Source of the DNA: Cyclostephanos tholiformis
Lineage: Eukaryota; Bacillariophyta; Thalassiosirophyceae; Thalassiosirales; Thalassiosiraceae
Direction: 5' to 3'
NCBI GenBank assembly: GCA_036939975.1
Contig: JALLPB010001310.1
Span: 1 to 13,272, forward strand
Length of the DNA stretch: 13,272 nt
The translations under genes were made by a program, and so were the position numbers. Shown in pieces: positions 1 to 6,724 of the stretch (within the stretch, counting starts at the first letter, position 1; every line of letters starts with the position of its first letter). The notes below the pieces were generated by a model, which did no database searches, was not told the DNA's origin, and saw only the letters and a program-made list of their open reading frames with translations.

Positions 1-50
1 CTGGCAGCTAAAATCGGGTAGCCATCTAACTTCGATATTAGCTGCGTCAG

Positions 51-205
51 ATCCACTGAATCCCCCTCCCCCCCCGGTAAATAGAGATGGTTCGTTCTGT
101 TGACTTGTGGCATAATCCACTTCATCCCCCCCCCCTCCTGTATATAGAGACATGTCATTATCAGCGCTTCCAAGAAACTCCACCAATACATGACCCCCCC
201 CCCCA
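51..205. repeat. 63-bp-period repeat with poly-C tracts
   Basis: Copies of a unit with a poly-C tract followed by GTAAATAGAG (77-86) or GTATATAGAG (140-149) lie exactly 63 bp apart. A third, diverged poly-C tract is at 194-204. On the minus strand the period is 21 codons and encodes SL(Y/F)TGGGG repeats, so it fits an in-frame protein repeat rather than random low complexity. The C runs are 8-11 bases long and would be length-unstable. Confidence 0.6.
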
Positions 206-560
206 CTGCGTCGTTGTTAGGTAATTTCTTTCTTTTTTTGGGGGGTTTGATGGACATGGGGAATTTGTGTATCATTGCCATTTTTATAGTCAGTACGTGG
301 TACACTGGCAGCATTGAATTCACAAAAATCATCACCTTTTTTGTCCTGGCAAAAGGCATTGTCGATTGAAGCATTTTTTTTTGGTTTTCTTGGATGCCAG
401 TCCATTGTCATGTAGGGGGGGGAGGGGGGGGGGGGTTCCGTGCAATGTCCACTTCATAGTCATCATTTGTCCCCTGATATAGTTCATGTTATTGGTTGCA
501 ATCGATGTTTGCTTCTTCTTTGACATTGCATTAGTACTAGATTTCTTCCCCTTCTTCTCT

Positions 561-622
561 GACATTGATCTGTTTGATGGTGTGACTCTTCGACATTGAT
601 CTCTTTGATAGTGTCGACTTCT
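561..622. repeat. 31-bp tandem duplication (frameshifting)
   Basis: GACATTGATCT begins at 561 and again at 592, followed by near-identical sequence, giving two copies of a 31-bp unit. Because 31 is not a multiple of three, the second copy shifts the minus-strand frame that starts at 656. Removing one copy makes that frame continue into the Lys/Ser-rich stretch downstream. Confidence 0.65.
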
Positions 623-656
623 CCATTTTATTTTTAGTACTCCATGTTTCTGCCAT

Positions 657-1059
657 GATTCCTGTTGTTGATGGGGATAAATTACTCTTTCTTTGTTGTT
701 GTCAAGCTAAGTGTTGTTGGTTTGCGTGTGTGGGTAAAACTGGTGCAGCCTTCTGTCTCACAGTAGTTGATGATAATGATGTTGAAGTAGAGTATGGTTG
801 TCTTCACTGTCACTGGGAGAAGCAGGTGGTGATGGTGTATTTTTCAATGCTTTTGGGAGACTTTCTATTGAGTAAAGTAGGGGGTGCCATAGTTGGTGGA
901 CTAATGTTGAGTATAAGTACTTGTAAAGATAATGTGATTACTGGATGGTCGTTATCTTGGAGATAGTGGGAGTAATGAATAGTGGCTATGAGACTCACAT
1001 TTTGTAACTAAGGGAAAAAGTACCCTTAACAGAAACATTCAATCAGTACTTAAACATAA
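657..1059. other. Spacer with no supported gene
   Basis: This lies between the start of the left minus-strand pseudogene and the first coding-like part of the acidic plus-strand frame. A 103-codon plus frame (655-966) is open but Cys/Val-rich and resembles no family I know. It is followed by a cluster of stops in the same frame (964, 973, 976, 1009, 1027, 1051, 1057). The stretch may have been the shared upstream region of the two divergent genes. I see no clear core promoter element. Confidence 0.4.
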
Positions 1060-2396
1060 CAGTCATGGTATAATGGAGGAGTTAGTACTAATCAGAAATG
1101 TAATGATAACAAAGTAGTAGTACTTCAATATTCTCAATGGCTGTTGGTGACAAGATTCTGAACCTACAAAGAAGTTCTCCATAAGTAGTATTACTTCCTA
1201 GTAAGTATAAATACTCAATGCATTTTGTCGCATGCTTGTGAGATGAGCAGAAATAGTCTGATACTATTAAAAGAAGGGTATACATACTCAGGAGGCAGAG
1301 TAAATAACAAGAATTACAAATGACTGGTGGTCTTAAACACCAGAGTGAAGATGCATGCCATGATATTCCTTCCGGACGAATGAAACATATACTCGGCAAA
1401 GCGCTATACTTATGCAGTGCAAAATATTGCTGAACGGTTGTGCAAGATGTTAGAAGAAGACATCTCCATGAGATTTTTTTGGAACAGAAGGGATGGTGGT
1501 GAGGGGTTTGTTAATCTGTCGGTCACAATTGACAATGATCTTCCCGATGGAACACATCTACCTCCTATAGCAGAACAGTATTGGAATTTTGACAAATTTT
1601 AAGTAAGAGAAAATGATATGAATGATGAGGACAAAGATGATGATGATGAATATGGTGCTGACAACAACAATGATCACAACAACGGGCACAAAAATAAGGA
1701 TGATGACAAGAAGAAAGACAATGAGGATGACAACATCCATAATAACAACAATGTGCCAGTCAATGAAAAAGAGGATGATGATGATGAGGATGACAACATC
1801 GAAGGTGATGATGGTGCTGACGATGATGATGATGACTATGACAGAAACGACAAGGAGGATGCATACAAGTAGAATGATGACGGTGATGATGACATCCGCA
1901 ATAACAACAATGGTCCGGTGAATGAAAAAGATGATAATGAAGACAATGACAAGAACAATGATGATGGTGCTGATAACAACAACAATGACTATGGCGGGGA
2001 TGACAATAAAGATGATGACAAGGAGAATACAAGGTCAGGAACAACAATGATGATGACGTGATCTACGTAAACAAAGATGGGGACAACAAAGTGGATGAGG
2101 ATGAAGGAAATGATGACAATGATTACACCAATGATGACAATAGTAGTGATGAGGACTATGTCAACGATGGTGAGGATGACAACAAATCCAATATTAGTGG
2201 ACATGATAGCAATGAGAGGGAAGATGGTGACAATGAACCTATCATCATTGACCTCGTCAATTTATTGGAGGATAATGATCATAGTGTCATTGATCTGTGC
2301 ACTTTGGAGGAGGAGGAGGGGGGGGGTGATATGAATGCTATCTTCAGCAATGGGAGGGGAAAATTAATTTATAAGATTGAGAGAGTAAGCACATAA
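1060..2396 (+). pseudogene. Broken acidic repeat protein with two C-terminal SIM-like motifs
   Basis: I do not recognise the N-terminal part. One plus-strand frame is coding-like from about 1060, interrupted by TGA 1159, TAG 1186, TGA 1321, TGA 1381, TAA 1600 and TAG 1870. The 1384-1599 segment looks most like a normal globular protein (EDISMRFFWNRRDGGEGF, ending EQYWNFDKF). Next comes an Asp/Asn/Lys-rich region with a 153-159-bp period. The frame then shifts near 2010-2057 and stays open to TAA 2394-2396. The C-terminal part contains EPIIIDLVNLL (2235-2267) and SVIDLCTLEEEE (2283-2318), two hydrophobic cores next to acidic residues that resemble SUMO-interaction motifs. A good 5' splice-site match (GTAAGA) directly follows the TAA at 1600, so the protein may instead end there, or an intron may exist. 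One decayed gene is my preferred reading; the stretch before 1384 is weak. Confidence 0.45.
1640..2050 (+). repeat. Acidic coding repeat, about 53-codon period
   Basis: The marker GGTGCTGA recurs at 1654, 1813 and 1966, spacings of 159 and 153 bp (53 and 51 codons). ACATCC(A/G)(T/C)AATAACAACAATG is shared by the copies at 1733 and 1892, again 159 bp apart. The units encode DGAD-NN-rich and HNNNNVPVNEKED-like segments. The copies have diverged, and the third runs into the frameshift before 2058. Confidence 0.6.
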
Positions 2397-2405
2397 ACAA
2401 AGTTC

Positions 2406-2608
2406 AAAGTACATATACATGGAGAATGTAGTTGGACATAGTCTCTCCTGGGCCCAAAGTGAGAGTATAGTATGCAATAGGGGAATAATGATGAGATTGA
2501 GATATGATTGAGTACATGTACTCATTTGGAAAACATACTCTAAAGTACATATGTGCAAAAATGTAGTTGAGTACAAATACGCTGTTCTCTTGGGGCCCAA
2601 AGTGAGAG
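2406..2608. repeat. Diverged direct repeat, two units of 60-67 bp
   Basis: 2406-2465 and 2542-2608 share AAAGTACATAT at the left, AATGTAGTTG in the middle and GGGCCCAAAGTGAGAG at the right. They are separated by 76 bp. The pair fills the gap between the ends of two convergent broken genes. I see no terminal inverted repeats or target-site duplication, so no mobile-element class can be assigned. Confidence 0.6.
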
Positions 2609-3689
2609 AAATCATATTGATGGTGGCTCAGGTAATAGAGGACAAGTAGTAATAATAATATTTATATTACATAGTTAGAGTTGTTGTTTAGGCCAACAAC
2701 AGGAGTTTTAAGGTATGACAATAAGCAATAGAGCTTCTGGACTGGATTGCAGCGAGATGAAATTGAGTGCGGCTCCTGGGGATTAAACATTAAAAAGTCA
2801 CCTGGACGGAGAGCAACAGCTACTCCAATTCGGGGGAAGCAACAATAGCAAACTATATCATCGTTGAAATGATAAAGTGTTTCCACATGTACCTGCACAA
2901 TAGACATTGTGAAATCCTGATCAATATGACACCTCAAATAGACATTAATGCCAAAGCCGACACTATTAAAATAACGTGCTTCTGTCTGATGTTTCAATGA
3001 GGAATCATCAGGACAAGATGCCATCATAACAAAGTTCACTATTTGTTGAGCTTCGACTATATGTCAAATAACATCTGTGTCACCAAACATGTCGAAGGCA
3101 TGTTCGGCGCATTTCAACACGTGTAGTAAAGCATCACAGTCAGTGTTACAAAAACCATATTTCAGCTTATACAAACTGGATTGAATTTCTTTTTCAGCAT
3201 GACCAGGTTGAGCACCAATGCAATAATACTTGTTGTTGGTGTCAGTAAAAACATGGCTCTGTCCGCCTAATGAGAGAGAGTGTGGCTGTGTTAAAGCACA
3301 AGAGTGCATGGCTTCGCATTCACAACAGACATGCTCCATTATAGGAAGAGATTTCTCCCGTGGAAGACGGATCAACACTGGAGTGGTTTGTCCGGGCAGA
3401 ATCATATGTAATCCAAGGTTTTGATTGGTCATATTGGCTATCCAAAGATCACCCTTGGATATTCAAAGAATGGAAATGTTGTTTTGGTTGTTCAATTCAG
3501 GATGAACAGTAGAGTCATTCAATCCTCCATCAAATATGACCACCAAATTCTTGATAAACTCCAAACTCAAAAGTTTCACAGAAGAAGCTACGCATGACAT
3601 TTTGATTTCTTTCAGGAACTTATGCTAGTTTTCGAGCTTGGTTTAAAATCCTCTGGTGTCTCGTTGACTTCTTCTAAGAATCACTTTGT

Positions 3690-3870
3690 TAGGAATGAAG
3701 GTTAGTGCTGCAACATGTGTTCACATGGAAAAAGGGCTATTTGTCGATTGCTCTCTAGAATAGCATGGGTATAAATCAATAGGACAAAAGGTTGTTCTTA
3801 GCATTTATGCCTACATGGGAAAAAAGGTCGAGTATTCTCTTGGCCAAACCCATGTACGCTACCTATTCTA
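3690..3870 (-). other. Cys/His-rich duplicated segment in the broken oxygenase gene
   Basis: In the minus frame that holds TAA 3798 and TAA 3702, two similar short blocks occur: PFFPCRHKC followed by a stop and EQPF, and LFPCEHMLQH followed by a stop and PSF. The matching DNA (ACATGG-GAAAAAGG and flanks) is also duplicated, at 3723 and 3812. The Cys and His spacing is reminiscent of a small zinc-binding motif, but the two copies do not establish one. The block sits directly N-terminal to the frameshift that leads into the oxygenase part. Confidence 0.25.
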
Positions 3871-3983
3871 GGTAACGTGGGAATCCACCTTGGTGACTGT
3901 AAGTAATCAGGTAATGTGGATTTCACTGTAGGTGCAATCGTCATGTGACTTGCACTCTGTACTTGTGGGATTACCCTAGGTAA

Positions 3984-4004
3984 GGGTACGTTACGTATGT
4001 ACCC
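3984..4004. repeat. Short inverted repeat
   Basis: GGGTAC-GTTACGTAT-GTACCC forms a 6-bp perfect stem with a 9-base loop. It lies inside the broken minus-strand gene, has no U-tract and is probably incidental. Confidence 0.2.
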
Positions 4005-4441
4005 GTCCTTGAGTGTTCCAATACTATTTGATCTATTAACATGACACCATTATGGAAAAGACAATAGATCAGTTGTTGAGACGGGTGCATCAGTCGATGA
4101 GCGGTGAAGTCCACCCAATACTAGGAAGTGACACTTGCGATCACATCATGATGCTGTTATCTCCCTAGAGGATGGTGCAACGGCCTGTCCTGGAACAGTT
4201 CCATGTTTGATTCCATCAGATGAAGTGGATGCATCAATTTTTCCTGATCCATTACAAACGGCAGTCTTAACAACATCACCATCAACACGATCATCCTTGA
4301 CACCAAAAAAATTAATCTCATTCTTTCGAAAACATCCCCACAGGTAGGCAACAGTATGGATATGTAATCTAAATTGTGACAAGGAGAGAGTTGATGAAGA
4401 ATGAGGGTATGTGGGAGAGTGGGACCATTGGCTTTTTTCAA

Positions 4442-4685
4442 TGTATCAAGAAAAAATATTTGAATTTAAATTTTTGAACAGAAAGGGTTTTCATTGGTTG
4501 AGAAAAGAAAAAACCGTCCAGGAAATAATCAGAGAAAATATTTTGGCGGGAAGTGCAGTAAAAAATGGCGGGGAAATGACCAAAATTTTGGCAAGTTGAT
4601 ACAATCGCCAGGAATGCCTTGGCGGATAATAGAAATTAGATAGCGCATTGACTCGTAGCAATGTACTAATTCCTAGTGAATTCCT
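4442..4685. promoter_or_regulatory. A+T-rich upstream spacer with two E2F-like sites
   Basis: No gene is supported here. TTTTGGCGGGAA (4541-4552) fits the E2F/DP consensus (TTTSSCGC-like, TTTGGCGGGAA), and TGGCGGGGAAA (4566-4576) is a close second match 25 bp away. Both stand out as GC blocks in an A+T-rich stretch. They lie about 100-135 bp upstream of the broken minus-strand gene and could be remnants of its promoter. This rests on motif resemblance only. Confidence 0.25.
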
Positions 4686-4718
4686 AACCCTTAGCTAACC
4701 CTTAGCTAACCCTTAGCT
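4686..4718. repeat. Three tandem copies of AACCCTTAGCT
   Basis: Three perfect 11-bp copies are followed by a partial AG. The unit contains AACCCTTA, close to but not the same as the CCCTAA telomeric repeat. The array sits where the decayed, A+T-rich sequence gives way to duplicated and then gene-dense DNA. A neighbouring short duplication (AATTCCTA-GTG-AATTCCTA, just to its left) adds to the impression of a rearranged junction. Confidence 0.7.
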
Positions 4719-4785
4719 AGGTCCTGACGTCAATTGTTATAAGTTTGGTAGTAGCAAATAATACGATTAAAAAAATCCCTTTTCT

Positions 4786-5210
4786 CTACTCTGCCTCTAC
4801 TACGATTAACTAAAATTACATCAAGCCAATTCTGCTTGTTCTGTTCCATGTGCCTCAACTACTGCCAAAGTTGAATTGATCTCGGATCGAAGTCACTCAG
4901 CATCTCATTAGAAGCTTATCGGTTCACACGCCGAGAATTCATTGTATACCTTCCCCAAGATCGTTAGTAAGCGAGAAACTTTTCGTAGAGAAACCAATCC
5001 TGGTCAATTGGTGCACTTAAGGAGGATTAATGTGAAGAAGGATCAGCGAATGTACAATTCATTTTTATTATACCCGGATGGGTGTGGCATTCTATCCTCT
5101 GCCACACGCAGCATATACACGGAGGATGTGCCGTCCTATCACCGTTTTTCGATATTCGGATACGCGTGTTCGGACCTCCTCGTCCTGACTCAACAACCTA
5201 TTCCACACAT
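4786..5210. repeat. Partial tandem duplication, copy 1
   Basis: This aligns over its whole length with 5211-5647, starting CTACTC...AAACTAAAATTACATCAA-like and ending ...CAACCTATTCCACACAT. Differences are point changes plus a few indels, including about 15 extra bases in copy 2 near 5380-5395. Its right part (5092-5208) is a copy of the GST gene's 3' end, so the duplication arose from the GST locus. Confidence 0.9.
5092..5208 (-). pseudogene. Duplicated 3' tail of the GST-like gene
   Basis: The minus strand encodes VWNRLLSQDEEVRTRV, then SEYRKTVIGRHILRVYAACGRG and a TAG at 5092-5094. The intact GST gene has VWNKLLSQDEEVRTRV then SAYRKTPIGRHILRVYAACGRG, followed by seven more residues. Frame and most residues are kept, but homology stops sharply at the duplication junction near 5210, so no start or body of a second GST is present. 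It is a dead fragment or a passenger of the tandem duplication. Confidence 0.8.
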
Positions 5211-5647
5211 CTACTCCTCCTTTACTTCGATAAACTAAAATTACATCAATCTAATTCTGCTTGTTTTGTTCCATATGCCTCAACTACTGCCAAAGTTGAA
5301 TTGATCTCGGATCGAAGTCACACAGTATCTCATTAGGAGCTTATCGGTTCACACGCCGAGAATTCATTGTATACCTTTTGTTATTATTTGGTTTTCCCCA
5401 AGGTCGTTAGTAAGCGAGAAACTTTTCGTAGGGAAACCAATCCTGGTGGTGAACTTAAGGAGGATTAACGTGGAGAAGGATCAGCGAACTTGCAATTCAT
5501 TTTATTATACCCGGATGGGTGTGGCATTCGATCCTCTGCCACACGCAGCATATACACGGAGGATGTGCCGTCCTATCGGAGTTTTTCGATATGCAGATAC
5601 TCGTGTTCGGACCTCCTCGTCCTGACTCAACAACTTATTCCACACAT
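5211..5647. repeat. Partial tandem duplication, copy 2
   Basis: This is the copy attached to the intact GST gene. The last 143 bases (5505-5647) encode that gene's C-terminus and the remainder is its 3' flank. Direct abutment with copy 1 at 5210/5211 indicates a simple tandem event. Shared non-coding blocks such as AAGTTGAATTGATCTCGGATC and TTAGTAAGCGAGAAACTTTTCG are well conserved between copies, which suggests a recent origin. Confidence 0.9.
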
Positions 5648-6473
5648 CGTTGAACCGACCGTTACAATAGCCATCGGGCAACACGCACGGCGCCAATATG
5701 GCCGCGATCGCAACGTCCGCGGCGCCGGGACTATCACCGCCCCAATAGGGCGTGGGAAGAGACGCGAGTCCATCACCGAGCAAATCCATTCCCGCATTCA
5801 ACTCATCCTCGACGCGCGACATGTGGGTCTCGTCCTCGAGTCGCATGTTATTCCTCAGCGAGTTGACTAATTTTCCGCCGATGAACTTCCACGTCATTTT
5901 CCACATCCACCCCTCATCGTATGTGAGGAGCATATCGCAAACATTCCCATTCGTGCTCTTGAGTAAACCGCGATATGCCAACGTACGAGCGTGTGCGCCC
6001 AATTTCGCATCCAATAAGTCCTGGAGATCCGACGTGAGGCCATTCATGCTCCACCCGGCCTCATATGCAAATGCCCTTAGGATGCACCACGAATCGACGA
6101 GGATTGTGCCATCGGGCATGGAACATACCGGCACGCCCGTTGGCGATCCCCCCCCCCCTTCCTTCCCCTCCTTCCCCGCCGATGATGACATCATACTCGA
6201 CGATGACGAAATGTGACTCCTCCCCCTCCCGTCCTTTCCGAGCCGTAGCGCCAGCGTCGGTAGCACATGCGCGCCGGGGGGGTATGCCATCTCGTCGTAT
6301 ATTGTCCCCCCCCCCCCGCCGCCGCCGCCGCCGTCACGAGAGGCAGCGTCCAAACTCCATCGACCGAGTTCGCAATAGTTGGAATACGGTATCGTGATCA
6401 GCTGCGGTCGGTTCGTTGATGCCGCGCGCGCCAATAGGTCCGGTTGAGTGATCTTTGCGATGATGGGCAGCAT
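5505..6473 (-). CDS. Glutathione S-transferase-like protein, single exon
   Basis: 322 residues from the ATG at 6473; the open frame extends 21 codons further up only to a GTG. The N-terminal thioredoxin-like half shows QLITIPYSNYCELGRWSLD (residues 24-42), matching the [ISP]-x-S-x-YC-E-x-[AG]-RWxLD pattern of a GST subgroup. GVPVC (113-117, with the usual cis-Pro) and VDSWCI (126-131) fill the glutathione-binding positions. A low-complexity insertion lies between (Gly9 from a C run, then Ser/Lys/Gly-rich). The all-helical C-terminal half has YWGGDSPGAADVAIA (243-257) and ends TPIGRHILRVY (296-306), as is usual for GST C-domains. Likely a cytosolic glutathione-dependent enzyme; the substrate cannot be told. 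The gene is divergent from the DnaJ gene, 251 bp apart. Its 3' end has been tandemly duplicated. The Gly run depends on homopolymer length and may be misassembled. Confidence 0.82.
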   Translation of the reverse strand: MLPIIAKITQPDLLARAASTNRPQLITIPYSNYCELGRWSLDAASRDGGGGGGGGGTIYDEMAYPPGAHVLPTLALRLGKDGRGRSHISSSSSMMSSSAGKEGKEGGGGSPTGVPVCSMPDGTILVDSWCILRAFAYEAGWSMNGLTSDLQDLLDAKLGAHARTLAYRGLLKSTNGNVCDMLLTYDEGWMWKMTWKFIGGKLVNSLRNNMRLEDETHMSRVEDELNAGMDLLGDGLASLPTPYWGGDSPGAADVAIAAILAPCVLPDGYCNGRFNDVWNKLLSQDEEVRTRVSAYRKTPIGRHILRVYAACGRGSNATPIRV

Positions 6474-6724
6474 ATTATTATCGTCGCCGATCGATCGTTG
6501 CTTGTGCGTCGGGTGGCCACCACGCACCTCCTGCACATTATTACATCCTACGATGTACTCTCTATGGTAGATATTATGGTACTACCTACTCTACTACAGG
6601 GTTCTCGTTTTTTCAAGCGCGACCAACAACTGATGACAGTTCTCCCGGAAAAAAATCGTTCCAAGATTTTGGTCTTCCCAGGAGAGTGTCACACAAAAAA
6701 ACAACAACCAACATTCAGTCCATC
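6474..6724. promoter_or_regulatory. Head-to-head intergenic region, GST / DnaJ
   Basis: The two start codons are 251 bp apart on opposite strands, so this short stretch must hold both promoters if the chosen starts are right. It is richer in A+T than the coding sequence on either side and contains A/T runs near 6650-6715, close to the DnaJ start. I see no unambiguous TATA box or initiator. The CATCATG context at 6722-6728 precedes the DnaJ start. Confidence 0.5.

Larger units (their letters stand above)
1..656 (-). pseudogene. Broken Lys/Ser-rich then Gly-repeat protein gene, running off the left edge
   Basis: I do not recognise the product. The first frame starts at the ATG at 654-656 (MAETWSTKNKMEK...) and hits TAG at 537-539. 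A 31-bp tandem duplication (561-622) lies just before this. Counting only one copy joins the start in frame to the Lys/Ser-rich stretch MSEKKGKKSSTNAMSKKK, which is open down to a C12-T-C8 run (415-435, read on the minus strand). After the run a different frame is open (MTMDWHPRKPKK...) until an in-frame TAA at 217-219. The same frame then continues without another stop to base 1, with two 21-residue repeats (SLYTGGGGDEVDY..., SLFTGGGGGFSG...). So I infer one gene with a duplication frameshift, a homopolymer frameshift and one nonsense codon. The homopolymer shift could be a sequencing error. The 31-bp duplication is less likely to be one. Confidence 0.5.
2662..4441 (-). pseudogene. Broken gene with C-terminal 2OG-Fe(II) oxygenase-like domain
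   Basis: A long minus-strand gene with conserved frame but many stops. The first open part (about 4441-4149) is unclear in frame around a T7 run near 4310. The frame then runs through TGA 4146, TAA 4050, TAA 3798 and TAA 3702, shifts by one base between about 3690 and 3720, and continues through TAA 3643, TAG 3625, TGA 3463 and TGA 3064 to a terminal TAA at 2662-2664. The last 270 codons are convincing protein: GDLWIANMTNQNLGLHM, then a double-stranded-beta-helix pattern with an HxD (RCHIDQDF, codons 2920-2928), a strand pair ending FPRIGVAVALRPGDFLMF, and a distal His about 50 residues on (PHSISSR, His codon 2767-2769). That HxD...H spacing fits 2OG-Fe(II) dioxygenases. A TET/JBP-like subgroup is possible but is inference. 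It may have been part of a mobile element or a multicopy diatom family; nothing here proves it. Confidence 0.6.

Noticed and set aside
655..966. 103-codon plus-strand frame starting MIPVVDGDK
   Set aside because: Cys/Val-rich composition with no domain resemblance, overlaps the start of the better-supported minus frame, and is followed by a dense stop cluster.
1760..2047. His/Cys-rich minus-strand frame
   Set aside because: Antisense of the GAT/GAC-rich repeat; the His/Cys content is forced by the repeat.
3064..3066. Selenocysteine at the in-frame TGA before HIVEAQ
   Set aside because: Several other stops, including TAA and TAG, break the same frame, the position is not a catalytic Cys site, and no SECIS-like element was recognised.
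4052..4168. Small plus-strand ORF of 38 codons (MEKTIDQLLRRVHQ...) plus an open frame at 4135-4347
   Set aside because: They look protein-like, but the minus strand over the same DNA continues frame-wise into the oxygenase pseudogene on both sides and shows the stronger RNY codon pattern at 4150-4310.
1..4441. Reassigned stop codons explaining the interrupted frames
   Set aside because: All three stop types interrupt the frames, and the intact genes in this window end in TAA (GST), TAG (DnaJ) and TGA (ADCK2-type) with none inside.
5490..6397. Plus-strand frames opposite the GST gene
   Set aside because: Antisense shadows; the minus strand has clear GST motifs.
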